Assembly (NCBI RefSeq): GCF_014656395.1 | Contig: NZ_BNCI01000002.1 | Coordinates: forward strand, 124,001 to 188,000 | DNA from: Kordiimonas sediminis | GTDB taxonomy: Bacteria; Pseudomonadota; Alphaproteobacteria; Sphingomonadales; Kordiimonadaceae | Length of the DNA stretch: 64,000 nt | Direction of reading: 5' to 3' | Shown: in pieces, positions 16,643 to 25,632 of the stretch | Layout: every line of letters begins with the position of its first letter | Numbering within the stretch: position 1 is the first letter of the stretch | Position numbers and translations under genes: made by a program | Notes under the pieces: model-generated | Told to the model about the DNA's origin: nothing | Seen by the model: only the letters and a program-made list of their open reading frames with translations | Databases searched by the model: none

Positions 16643-16710
16643 TTTAAACCCCAGTTACAAAATTATAGGGGTGAAAAACACCATATAGTATGACTTACGT
16701 CAAGCTTTAG

Positions 16711-16725
16711 TTAACTCTTTGTTAA
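16711..16725. promoter_or_regulatory. CtrA-type site before the PEP-CTERM gene
   Basis: TTAA-CTCTTTG-TTAA followed by C matches the CtrA full-site consensus TTAA-N7-TTAA(C). On the minus strand it also reads TTAA-N7-TTAAC. The position, 69-83 bases before the PEP-CTERM start, suits promoter control. Confidence 0.6.
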
Positions 16726-16950
16726 CTTTTATTGGATTTTTTGGGCGCAGATTTACCAGTATCGTTGAGGGTAATGATGTCAGGTAACGGTGCAATCCCG
16801 GATATGGGATAAGGTAAATATGGTTGATACAATCTGTGATGCCGATGAATTCATGCCAGATATGGCGATAGGCTCTATGCCGACTAGTGATGGGGGCGAG
16901 AGGGCAAACAATCGGTCTAAAAAGTTTTTGAAGGGTAGATCTGCTGGTGG

Positions 16951-16965
16951 TTAACTTGTGATTAA
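16951..16965. promoter_or_regulatory. CtrA-type site before the chemoreceptor gene
   Basis: TTAA-CTTGTGA-TTAA matches the CtrA full-site consensus; the minus strand reads TTAA-N7-TTAAC. It lies 102-116 bases upstream of the chosen chemoreceptor start. Confidence 0.6.
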
Positions 16966-17066
16966 ACCTGTCATGGTACTTATCTTATGTTGCGCGCGCT
17001 ATGGCGTGCTTGATGCAAGCAGCAGGACACAAGACTAATCACATTATCAGGGCAGGATGCTCGGCT

Positions 17067-19121
17067 ATGACCTCACTATCAATCGGTAAAAAAATTCTAT
17101 TAGCACTTGTTGCCATTTCAGTACTGACAGCGGCAATGATTGCCATCTCAAACGCGAATGTAACTGGGTCCATTATCTCGCAGGCGGAAGAGAGAGAATT
17201 AAGCGCTTATAACAAGCAGCTGATGGCAATGCTGGATAAACAGGCTGAAACTGCAGTGGCACTTGCAAGCCAGATTGCCAATATCCCGGATGTACAAAAG
17301 GCCATGTTTGATCAGGACAGGGAAAGACTGTCAGAGATGTTTGTGCCGTCCTTTAGTTTGATGCGTGAACAGTTTGATGTGCGCCAGTTCCAGTTTCATC
17401 TGCCACCAGCTACGTCATTTTTGCGGGTGCACCGACCAGAGAAATTTGGCGATGATCTATCGTCATTCCGGCATGCAGTGGTAGAGGCGAACACCAGCCG
17501 GCAAAATAAAAGCGGTCTTGAAGTCGGGGTTGCGGGCCTTGGTATGCGCGGCATTGCAACAGTCAGTCATCAGGGCCAGCATCAGGGGACGGTGGAGATT
17601 GGGCTGTCGTTTGGCCAGCCGTTCTTTAACTCATTCAAGGAAAAGACAGGTGCTGATGTAGCATTGGTGACGACCAATAGTGGCAAGAGGCAGCTTTTCG
17701 CGTCTACGTTTGGAGAGGGGGCAATTGACCCTAGCAGTGATGAGATTACACGCGGCATATCAGGAGCCTTTGTAGATGAAGGCTTTACCGATGGTGATAA
17801 ATCCTATGCACGCATGATTGCCCCAGTAGCTGATTTTAGCGGTAAGACGATCGGTGCGCTGGTTATTGCCATTGACCGTGAATATTTCGTCAAGCAGAAG
17901 CAGAGCGCAATGCAGCGTACACTGATTATTGTCCTGCTATCACTAGGTGTTGTTCTGGTGCTTTCCTATTTTATTAATAAATCAATCGCGTCCCCTATTG
18001 TTACGATGACGCATGTTATGCAGAATATGGCAGATGGATCGCTGGATATTGATGTACCTGCGCGGGGGCGTAAGGATGAAATCGGCGCCATGGCTGAAAC
18101 TGTGGAAATTTTCAGGCAGGCAGGGATCGAGAAGATCGAGCTTGAAAAAGCTGCCGAGCAGGCGCGCCTAAAAGAAGCGGAAGAAAAGGAAGCACGGCAG
18201 CAGGCCGCGCAAGCAGCAGAGCGCAAGGCGGCTGAGGAAAAAGTACGCAGGGCAGAGGAAGCGGAGAAGCAGCGACTGCTGGACCGTAAGGCCATGGCTG
18301 ATAATTTTGAAGCTCATATCGGCGAGATTATCCGCAAAGTTAGCGGCTCTTCTGCCATCATGGCAACAACTGCCAAGAATATGAGCGAGGTTGCAACGGA
18401 AACGTCCCATAAAGCAACAGAAGCGCTTGGAGAAACCCGTACGGCTGGGGAGAATGTTCAATCTGTCGCCAGTGCGGCGGAAGAGCTGTATGCATCCGTT
18501 CAGGAAGTCAGTTCTCAATTAGCGCAGGCAAACGGCGTCAGCAACAATGCAGTTGAGCAGTCACGTATGGCAGGTGCCAACGTTGTGCGGTTGAAAGAAA
18601 CAGGCGAAAAAATTACCGATGTGATCAAGCTGATCAATGACATAGCAGATCAGACGAACTTACTTGCGCTGAATGCTACTATTGAAGCCGCGCGGGCAGG
18701 TGAAGCGGGTAAGGGCTTTACGGTCGTTGCAAGTGAAGTCAAGGCGCTCGCGGCGCAGACGGCAAGGGCAATTGATGAGATTTCCGGTCAGATCAGCGAT
18801 ATGCAGGCGGTTACTGATGAAACCGTAGAGGCAGTGAACCTGATTGGTAAAACGATTGAGGAGATCAACAGCATTTCTTCTGCAATTGCCGGTGCTGCAG
18901 AAGAGCAGGCAGCTGCGACGCAAGAGATTAGTCAAAGCACACAGCGTACCGCTTCTGGAACAGATGCCGTCGTGGCAAATATTGAGACGGTCACCGGTCT
19001 GTCGCATGATAATGGTCGGTCGGCAGAGGACGTCTTGGCTGCTTCGAATGACCTGGCTGCACAAGCACAGCAGCTGCAGCAGGAAGTGGATAAATTCCTT
19101 GACGATATTCGCAAGGGCTAA
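17067..19121 (+). CDS. Methyl-accepting chemotaxis protein with a Cache-type sensor
   Basis: The 684-residue receptor has a first membrane helix ([18 protein letters not shown]), a periplasmic region of about 260 residues, a second membrane helix ([18 protein letters not shown]), a HAMP domain, an Ala/Glu/Lys-rich coiled coil, and the signalling hairpin. The tip reads [21 protein letters not shown] then [15 protein letters not shown]. The sensor has [21 protein letters not shown], typical of double-Cache (dCache_3-like) sensors. ATG 17067 was chosen over a GCG-proximal longer start because the first helix then begins at once. No che genes are adjacent. A CtrA-type site precedes it. Ligand unknown. 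Confidence 0.93.
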   Translation: MTSLSIGKKILLALVAISVLTAAMIAISNANVTGSIISQAEERELSAYNKQLMAMLDKQAETAVALASQIANIPDVQKAMFDQDRERLSEMFVPSFSLMREQFDVRQFQFHLPPATSFLRVHRPEKFGDDLSSFRHAVVEANTSRQNKSGLEVGVAGLGMRGIATVSHQGQHQGTVEIGLSFGQPFFNSFKEKTGADVALVTTNSGKRQLFASTFGEGAIDPSSDEITRGISGAFVDEGFTDGDKSYARMIAPVADFSGKTIGALVIAIDREYFVKQKQSAMQRTLIIVLLSLGVVLVLSYFINKSIASPIVTMTHVMQNMADGSLDIDVPARGRKDEIGAMAETVEIFRQAGIEKIELEKAAEQARLKEAEEKEARQQAAQAAERKAAEEKVRRAEEAEKQRLLDRKAMADNFEAHIGEIIRKVSGSSAIMATTAKNMSEVATETSHKATEALGETRTAGENVQSVASAAEELYASVQEVSSQLAQANGVSNNAVEQSRMAGANVVRLKETGEKITDVIKLINDIADQTNLLALNATIEAARAGEAGKGFTVVASEVKALAAQTARAIDEISGQISDMQAVTDETVEAVNLIGKTIEEINSISSAIAGAAEEQAAATQEISQSTQRTASGTDAVVANIETVTGLSHDNGRSAEDVLAASNDLAAQAQQLQQEVDKFLDDIRKG

Positions 19122-19451
19122 TGTGCTAGAACAATAGACACGAAATTCAGAGATGACCAAAAGCCTTGGTTTTGATTGCCGGTGGCGGTTCTGATTCTGA
19201 TGAAATATGGTCGGACTAGCAGGGGTTATTGCGATCGCAAGAGCCGTTTTAGTAGCATTTGTTTCAAAATGATGCAGCTTTTAGGACGCCCTTTGCCGCG
19301 GCGTGACAGTTTTAGGTTTCGTGTAAAGTTCTTAGTTTGTTGAAAAGTATAAGAAAAATATAAATGTAGGCGCTGTGGCGCCGCCTTTTGTACAGAAAAG
19401 TAAAAATCCATAAGGTTTCCATCAGGTCAGCGAATATCAATTCCGGCATAA

Positions 19452-19466
19452 TTAACACAATGTTAA
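19452..19466. promoter_or_regulatory. CtrA-type site before the giant secreted protein gene
   Basis: TTAA-CACAATG-TTAA followed by C matches TTAA-N7-TTAAC exactly. It lies 44-58 bases upstream of the start codon, about where a -35 region would be. Confidence 0.62.
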
Positions 19467-19472
19467 CTATTC

Positions 19473-19492
19473 GTGTACCCGCACTGGTACAC
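19473..19492. promoter_or_regulatory. 20-base dyad next to the start of the giant secreted protein gene
   Basis: GTGTACC (19473-19479), six bases, then GGTACAC (19486-19492) gives a perfect 7-6-7 inverted repeat just upstream of the ribosome-binding site. The size resembles LuxR-type boxes, but a 5'-leader hairpin is equally possible. Confidence 0.4.
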
Positions 19493-19509
19493 ATGCTGGA
19501 GGGGGTCTT

Positions 19510-22500
19510 ATGTCTGAGATGATTATTACGAAACTGGATGGCACAATTGTCGATCTGGGCGCGCTGGACTATTTTGCAGGAACATCTGGCGAAGATAAAC
19601 TGAAAGGATCAGGCGCGGATGATCTTTTTGTCGGGTCTGCTGGTGATGATAAGATAAGCGGCAGTGGCGGTTTTAATGTCGTTCGATATGATAGCTCCAT
19701 CTTTGATGCCATGCTTGATGTCAGTTCAGGCAAAGTTTATCTGACGACCGAAGACGGCTCCGACAAATTGTTGCAGATATCGGTGATCGATTTTGCGGAT
19801 TATGCTGTATATCTGGACGGGCGGAACAATAACCCCTTCACACGGGGCGAGGTTGCGGCAACAGATGAAGATACTGTTCTGTCTCTGACAACACTCCTTG
19901 ATAACGATATGGATTTTGACGGTGATACACTGTCTATTAGCCATCTTGATCTGTCCCTATCAGCAGGCAGTGCCGTACTGAACACAGATGGCAGTGTGGA
20001 TTATGACCCGGCAGGTGCGTTCGACTGGCTGGCCGTGGGCGAGACAGTAGACGACAGCTTTGTCTATCATGTTGGTGATGGCCACGGTGAGACAACAGCA
20101 ACTGGCGTAACCGTGACAGTAACCGGCGTGAATGATGCTGTTGTCGTTGATGTTGATGCATCTGTAAAAGCAGGCGGGGTCACGGAACTGGTTGATGGTA
20201 CCGAGGGAGTTGGAACCGCAGTGCTGTCCGCGACGGGCCAGATCAATTTCTCTGACGTGGATATCAGTGATACGCATACGGCTACTATTGTATCGGCTAC
20301 AGGTGAATACCGGGGTACTTTAACGCTGACAGCCCCAACAACCACAAGCGCGACTACATCTGGTCTTGTCGGGTGGGAGTTTACGGTCAGCGACGGTGAT
20401 TTGAATGATATGTTTGAAGGAGAAGAAATCGTTCAGACGTATGATGTTGAGATCAGTGACGGTAATGGCAGCACGGTTGTTGAGACAATTTCAATTACGC
20501 TTACAGGCGCCAATGAGGCTCCGGTTGCTGCAAGCGATGTTATCTATATCAATTCCGATATGTTTTACGGGTATGATCTTACCTGGAATACTGCTGGGCT
20601 GTTCTCTGACGCAAACGGCGATACGCTGTCCTACACAGCGGACGGTTTGCCTGCAGGGTTTACGATAGATTCAGAAACCGGTCTTATCAGTGGTGCACTG
20701 GATGCTGCGGCGCCGCACGGGAATACTGTTGTTACAGTCACTGCGTCTGACCCTTATGGTGCGTCTGCCACATTTGAGCGGACTTTCATTATTAAAGACC
20801 CTGCACCAATTGCCAATGACGATGCATTTATGCTCGGCGAGGACGGTACTGTCAGTGGAAATGTCAGCCAGAATGACGGAAAGGTTAAAAACTGGCTCGG
20901 CCAAGAGGTGTATGATTATCAGTATGATGCAACAACAGGTGTTGTTGATGCGGGGCCAACCCTTGGTAACGTGACAATTAATGATGACGGAACCTTTACA
21001 TACACACTGGCGGAAGACGGCGTGCACGGTACTGACCAGTTTGCCTACACGGTAACAGGGCCGCTTGGTAATACGAGTACAGGTGTTGTTACAATTGAAA
21101 TTCCTAGACCGGAAAGTGATGAATTTGACGAGGTAGCAGGTGATGGAGACCTGGGCAGCATAAAGCCTTCCAACGTTGTGGCAAATTATAATGCAGAAGG
21201 TGATTATACCGGTTTGCAAACACTGCAGTTTACCATCCCGATCAGTGATGTAGCTGCCTTTGCAACGGGTGACTTGTCCGATCTTATGGACCTTGGCCTG
21301 ACAGGTGTTGGTGTCGAGGGCGGTGGCATCTTGTTCGTGAATAATCAGCCAAGCAATTCCGTCAGTAACGGTTCGTCTGTAAACGCGACAATTGTCGGCG
21401 AAAATATTGTACTAACCATGGCAGCTGACCTGTTAGATGCAGACAATAAATTGCCGCAGATTACCTTATATTATGCTTATGATAATCTTGATGAAGTTCA
21501 GGGAAGTGTTGATCTGACGCCTTCTGACTCAATTATTATTGGCGACTACAATGAGGCGCCAGAGGTTTCCGGTGCTGTGACCTTGACACCCGAGGTTAAT
21601 ATCATTGGCCAGCTTGCTCCTGATATTTGGGTGGGTGGACCACCTGTAGAAGTTCTTGATACAGACGGAGGAGACGGCGCGAACGGTGAAATATACGCGA
21701 TATCCAACATTCCACCTTTTGCCTTCACGCAGTATTTTGACGGTCAGACACAGACGTTCAATGGTACACTTGCTGAATTTTTCCCTATTGATACAACGCC
21801 TGAATTTCATGTGTACAATGGGCAGCATGGGACTAATCAAGGTACCGTTATAATGGATATTGGTGCCCCGGCAACGTCGTCGATCATAATTGCAGGCATC
21901 AGTCCAGATGGCGGCGATGGCGGCGATGGCGGCGAGGCAACGGACGGTGTTGATGGTTATATTCTGAATGTAAACAGCACAGTACCTTTTTCCCTGTCTT
22001 TTGATGGTAAGGACGGCGCTAATGGTGGTAACGGTGCACCGGGGTCGGATGTCTATTATAATGTAATTGGATCAAATGAAGATGATGTGATCCAGGGCAG
22101 TGATGGCGGCAATGGTGGTAACACAGGCATTGATGGTCCAGACGGCCAGGCCGGCGCAGATGCCGAAGGTGGTATTTTCGGGTTGTCTTATGCGGAAGGC
22201 GGTGCTGGCGGTACCGGTGGTATGGGTAACAGCGGTGGTTTTGCTGAATATACCATTGATGGCCTTGCGGGTGACGATGTCATCGTTGGTGGCGACGGCG
22301 GTGATGGCGGTGACGTATTGTCCGGTACACAGAGACTGGAAGACCCATCGGCTGGCGGTGCGTATTACACCATTGCGGGCGGTGCAGGAAATGACCGCAT
22401 TGTTGGTGGTGATGGTGGCGATGCTGGTTCGGTCGCACTCTATGCGGATGGTACTGCAGGTTCTTCTTACTACACGATTTGGGGTGGTGATGGTAATGAT

Positions 22501-23085
22501 GAGATCAAGCTAGGAGCCTCAGGCACTTCAACGGCTTATGCGGACGCACAGTATGCTGCATATGGTGGTGCAGGCAATGATACATTGATCGCCGATAACC
22601 CAGATATCGGATCAACTAATCATGCACTCTATATCATGGAAGGCGGGTCCGGTGATGACACCATGCAGATCAGCAGTGAATATATGGCTCCTGTCTATAC
22701 GCATTGGGATTATGGGGATAATATTTTTCTCAATGGCGGTGAGGGGTTTGACACACTGATCTTGACGTCGTCCTCTACGGTCAATTTAACATCTGCGTAT
22801 CTGGGGGATAACTTCACTGGCTTTGAGCATTTTGTCATTGAAGAAGCGAATGTTGAAATGACATTTAACGCCTTCATCGACAATAGCAGAGACCCCGGAA
22901 CAACAGACACGGATATCTTTATTCAGCTTGGTGAAAGTAACACACTTGAAGTTCGAGAAAGTCACTGGCTTTCGACTGGAAATACCATAGAGATGAACGG
23001 TATTGAATATTCGGAATTCCACTATTTCTTTGATAATAGTGTCAGCATTTACGTCAATGAAGTTGACCAGATGATTTTCGGATAG
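19510..23085 (+). CDS. Giant cadherin/VCBS/RTX-like secreted protein
   Basis: 1191 residues with no Sec signal peptide. Short RTX-like turns lie at about 25-55 (GTSGEDKLKGSGADDLF). A cadherin-like module follows at 115-205 (ATDEDTVLSLTTLLDNDMDF), then VCBS-like modules at about 210-330 and 435-535, and a putative Ig module at 335-430 (LPAGFTIDSETGLISG). A region at about 540-790 is unlike anything I recognise. Gly/Asp-rich tracts (GGDGGDGG) start near 797, and Ca-binding RTX nonapeptides lie at about 849-1055 (GGAGNDRIVGGDG, GGDGNDEIKL, GGAGNDTLIAD). The C-terminus of about 135 residues could carry a type I secretion signal. It is probably a Ca-stabilised extracellular adhesin or matrix protein. 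No type I exporter is nearby. Confidence 0.85.
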   Translation: MSEMIITKLDGTIVDLGALDYFAGTSGEDKLKGSGADDLFVGSAGDDKISGSGGFNVVRYDSSIFDAMLDVSSGKVYLTTEDGSDKLLQISVIDFADYAVYLDGRNNNPFTRGEVAATDEDTVLSLTTLLDNDMDFDGDTLSISHLDLSLSAGSAVLNTDGSVDYDPAGAFDWLAVGETVDDSFVYHVGDGHGETTATGVTVTVTGVNDAVVVDVDASVKAGGVTELVDGTEGVGTAVLSATGQINFSDVDISDTHTATIVSATGEYRGTLTLTAPTTTSATTSGLVGWEFTVSDGDLNDMFEGEEIVQTYDVEISDGNGSTVVETISITLTGANEAPVAASDVIYINSDMFYGYDLTWNTAGLFSDANGDTLSYTADGLPAGFTIDSETGLISGALDAAAPHGNTVVTVTASDPYGASATFERTFIIKDPAPIANDDAFMLGEDGTVSGNVSQNDGKVKNWLGQEVYDYQYDATTGVVDAGPTLGNVTINDDGTFTYTLAEDGVHGTDQFAYTVTGPLGNTSTGVVTIEIPRPESDEFDEVAGDGDLGSIKPSNVVANYNAEGDYTGLQTLQFTIPISDVAAFATGDLSDLMDLGLTGVGVEGGGILFVNNQPSNSVSNGSSVNATIVGENIVLTMAADLLDADNKLPQITLYYAYDNLDEVQGSVDLTPSDSIIIGDYNEAPEVSGAVTLTPEVNIIGQLAPDIWVGGPPVEVLDTDGGDGANGEIYAISNIPPFAFTQYFDGQTQTFNGTLAEFFPIDTTPEFHVYNGQHGTNQGTVIMDIGAPATSSIIIAGISPDGGDGGDGGEATDGVDGYILNVNSTVPFSLSFDGKDGANGGNGAPGSDVYYNVIGSNEDDVIQGSDGGNGGNTGIDGPDGQAGADAEGGIFGLSYAEGGAGGTGGMGNSGGFAEYTIDGLAGDDVIVGGDGGDGGDVLSGTQRLEDPSAGGAYYTIAGGAGNDRIVGGDGGDAGSVALYADGTAGSSYYTIWGGDGNDEIKLGASGTSTAYADAQYAAYGGAGNDTLIADNPDIGSTNHALYIMEGGSGDDTMQISSEYMAPVYTHWDYGDNIFLNGGEGFDTLILTSSSTVNLTSAYLGDNFTGFEHFVIEEANVEMTFNAFIDNSRDPGTTDTDIFIQLGESNTLEVRESHWLSTGNTIEMNGIEYSEFHYFFDNSVSIYVNEVDQMIFG

Positions 23086-23109
23086 GCTTTCTGTTTCCTG
23101 CTCGGGAAA

Positions 23110-23143
23110 GGCTCCTCATAGCGATATGAGGGGCCATTTTTTT
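23110..23143 (+). terminator. Rho-independent terminator
   Basis: GGCTCCTCATA (23110-23120) pairs with TATGAGGGGCC (23125-23135) with one G-U pair, followed by ATTTTTTT. It lies 25 bases after the giant protein's stop. Confidence 0.88.
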
Positions 23144-23200
23144 GAGAATAGAAGCCAGAGGCAAGCAGCTTGCCCCCGGTCGACTGACGTACAGGTCTAT

Positions 23201-24682
23201 CTATTCCTGTCGCGCTGCATCCAGTGCTTGTTTCCTGCTGGCTGCATCATGGAGCATCGTATCAAGACGTGCACGGCTGAAATATTGACCACCTTTGATA
23301 ACTGCTTCGATATCCTGTGTCGCCCTGATAGTTTCAAGTGGATTACTGTTCAGGATTACAATATCGGCTTGTTTGCCGGCCAGAAGTTCACCACGCATGG
23401 TATCGCCCATAAAGTCGGCCCCGTTCAGTGTGGCCATGCGCAGAATATCGGCAGGGATTAGGCCAGCATCTTCAAATATTTCCAGTTCTTCATGCAGGCC
23501 CTGTGCAGGATAGACATACGTGTTGATTGCTGCAGAGTCACTGCCTGCAAGCAGGGTGATACCCGCTTCGTGCATTGGAACCAGTTGCGCTTTGATCAGG
23601 GCGTAGCGGTCCTTACGTGCTTGTTTGTCTGCTGCGGTATCGTTTTTCATGCGGTCGATACGCCACTGGTATTTTGATGTGAAGCGCTTGGTCAGATACT
23701 GCAATAACGCATCATCAGAATGATCGGTTTCCGCCAGGTAGGCCAGTTTCCCACCACCAATAAGTGTTGGGGTAACGGCAAGGTCTGTTTGTCCAAGTTT
23801 TGCGTAGGCTTTGTTTGCCACTTCCTGTGAAAAAGTCTCTCTATACAGGGCATTGGCTTCAGCCGAAGTTAGCTGGCCCGATTTGACCTTGGCTACGATA
23901 CCGGCATGGTCTGCGCCAAGCCGCAGCATGTAGCTTGCATGTTCGATGCTGGACAGGCCTGAATCAACCATTTCTGGGATGGTCAGCCCCTGCGGAATGT
24001 GCGTTGAAACTTTAAACCCACGGGCTTTTGCTTCCTGAATGCTTTTCAGGAACAATGGACCTTTTAGGGTGTTTTCAGTGATTTTAACGAAATCAACCTT
24101 TTTGGCTTCGAGATAATCGAGCATAGACGCAAGCTCTTTCTCTGTGCCGATCTCCAGATCGCCTTTCCACAGGGAATCAATGCCTTCGAGTTTACGGCCA
24201 GCCGTATATATGGTTGGGCCCTGACGCTTGCCTTCATTAATTTCATCACGCCAGATAAGTACTTGTTCGCCCAGGTCGCTGGCTGCATCACGTACAGTCG
24301 TGATGCCGTGCGCCAGAAAGACAGGGAATAAGAGCTCATTGTCTTCAATCAGGTCGGTACCTTCCAGATGCACATGCATGTCCCATATGCCGGGAATGAT
24401 ATATTTGCCTGTGCCGTCGATTACAGTTCCTGCTTTAACCACGGTATCTGGATCGTTCGGGCCAACATAGGTGATTTTACTGCCTTCTACTGCCACCATA
24501 CTGTTTGGTATGGCTTTGCCGGTGCGAACATCAATCACCGTTGCATTTTCAATCAACAGATCAAAGGCTGCAGCTTGCGTGCCCATTGCCACAGTGGCCA
24601 GAAGAAGGGCGTTGATTGACAGAATTAATCTAAATAGCAGTGACACAGGTGTGCGCCATAGAGGATGTGATACTTTAAACAC
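23201..24682 (-). CDS. Secreted amidohydrolase (imidazolonepropionase-like)
   Basis: 493 residues with an N-terminal signal or membrane segment (LLFRLILSINALLLATVAMG). The metal-dependent barrel shows the HxH pair in WDMHVHL, a candidate metal-bridging Lys in DFVKITE, His in FKVSTHIPQG and SIEHASY, and the catalytic Asp in LLAGSDSAAI. The N-terminal beta-sandwich begins LIENATVIDVRTGK. Family members hydrolyse cyclic amides, dipeptides or amidated compounds; some are Xaa-Arg or Xaa-Pro dipeptidases. It is one of three exported paralogues in the window (31136 and 56019 are the others). No operon partner; the neighbour is divergent. Confidence 0.9.
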   Translation of the reverse strand: MFKVSHPLWRTPVSLLFRLILSINALLLATVAMGTQAAAFDLLIENATVIDVRTGKAIPNSMVAVEGSKITYVGPNDPDTVVKAGTVIDGTGKYIIPGIWDMHVHLEGTDLIEDNELLFPVFLAHGITTVRDAASDLGEQVLIWRDEINEGKRQGPTIYTAGRKLEGIDSLWKGDLEIGTEKELASMLDYLEAKKVDFVKITENTLKGPLFLKSIQEAKARGFKVSTHIPQGLTIPEMVDSGLSSIEHASYMLRLGADHAGIVAKVKSGQLTSAEANALYRETFSQEVANKAYAKLGQTDLAVTPTLIGGGKLAYLAETDHSDDALLQYLTKRFTSKYQWRIDRMKNDTAADKQARKDRYALIKAQLVPMHEAGITLLAGSDSAAINTYVYPAQGLHEELEIFEDAGLIPADILRMATLNGADFMGDTMRGELLAGKQADIVILNSNPLETIRATQDIEAVIKGGQYFSRARLDTMLHDAASRKQALDAARQE

Positions 24683-24917
24683 TGATACTTCCCTTTAGTT
24701 ATATGTGCTAATGCACTTATGGTGAAATGGCGTTCGGACCAGAGAATAGGCCGGACCAACATCGCGCAACTTCACAGGAACTCTAGTGTGGGATTTTTTA
24801 AAAGAAAACACACGATTTGCGAGTAAAAGTGCCTGAAACCCTGCATGGGTGTATTTGTTCTTTCCTTTGGTGTAGGGCGGGGTAAAACTATACCAAAATG
24901 CATATGGCTAAGGAATA

Positions 24918-25628
24918 ATGATGAAAACTCTTGGATTGATCGGCGGTATGAGCTGGGAAAGCACCGTTCCCTATTATCAGACATTGAATCGCCTTGTCAG
25001 GGAGGAGCTTGGTGGACTGCACTCAGCAAAACTGTTGTTGTGGTCTTTTGACTTCGCAGAGATCGAGGCACTACAGGCACAAGGGGACTGGGATACGGCC
25101 ACGCAGGAGATGGTAACGGCGGCAAAACGGCTTGAGAGTGCCGGCGCGGATGCGGTCATGGTCTGTACAAACACCATGCATTTAATGTTCGATAGTGTCG
25201 CTGCGGCGGTGTCGGCTCCTGTGTTGCATATTGCGGATGCCGCGGGGCAGGCCATTCATAGTGCAGGCTGCCGCAAACCGCTATTACTTGCGACCCGCTT
25301 TACCATGGAAATGGATTTCTATAAGGGGCGTATGAAAGACGGGTTTGGATTGGATGTACAGGTGCCAGATGAAACAGACCGGGCGCTGGTTTACCAAATT
25401 ATTTATGAGGAGCTATGCAAGGGGGCCGTGCTTGATACATCAAGGGCAGTGTATATGGAGATTATCGACAAAATGATCGCCCGCGGCTGTGACAGCGTGA
25501 TTTTTGGATGCACAGAAATTGGTCTCTTGCTAAATCCGGACGATATTTCGGTGCCATCTTTTGATACCTGTTTCCTCCATGCCCGGATGGGCACAGACTT
25601 CATGCTGGCATCCGGCACGGTAGAGTAG
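24918..25628 (+). CDS. Aspartate/glutamate racemase family protein
   Basis: 236 residues beginning GLIGGMSWESTVPYYQTLN, the aspartate racemase (YgeA-like) signature. The two catalytic cysteines are in MVCTNTMH and FGCTEIGLL, so it is a PLP-independent two-cysteine racemase. It should act in the cytoplasm on aspartate, glutamate or a related amino acid. AAGGAATA precedes the start; either of two consecutive ATG codons (24918 or 24921) could be used. The 3' end is four bases from the convergent bioA. The D-amino-acid and peptide enzymes in the window make amino-acid use plausible. Confidence 0.92.
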   Translation: MMKTLGLIGGMSWESTVPYYQTLNRLVREELGGLHSAKLLLWSFDFAEIEALQAQGDWDTATQEMVTAAKRLESAGADAVMVCTNTMHLMFDSVAAAVSAPVLHIADAAGQAIHSAGCRKPLLLATRFTMEMDFYKGRMKDGFGLDVQVPDETDRALVYQIIYEELCKGAVLDTSRAVYMEIIDKMIARGCDSVIFGCTEIGLLLNPDDISVPSFDTCFLHARMGTDFMLASGTVE

Positions 25629-25632
25629 GGCC

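Larger units (their letters stand above)
16643..17066. other. 424-base divergent intergenic region between PEP-CTERM and chemoreceptor genes
   Basis: It contains the two promoter regions and two TTAA-N7-TTAA sites, listed separately. The left part is A+T-rich. I see no RNA gene or terminator, and short repeats of ATGCCGA around 16840 and 16877 fit no known riboswitch. Confidence 0.5.
19122..19509. other. 388-base region before the giant secreted protein gene
   Basis: The left part holds a small GC hairpin, GGCGC (19369-19373) and GCGCC (19378-19382), followed by GCCTTTTG, a possible terminator. The right part holds a CtrA-type site and a 20-base dyad, listed separately, then GGAGGGGGTC as ribosome-binding site before ATG 19510. 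No gene is convincing here. Confidence 0.5.

Noticed and set aside
16643-17066. Cyclic-di-GMP or cobalamin riboswitch in the divergent region
   Set aside because: None of the conserved core elements of these riboswitches is present.
21900-22500. Short DNA repeats (GGCGATGGC type) as a CRISPR or mobile repeat
   Set aside because: They are in-frame codons for Gly-Asp-Gly tracts of the RTX-like protein; no unique spacers of equal length.
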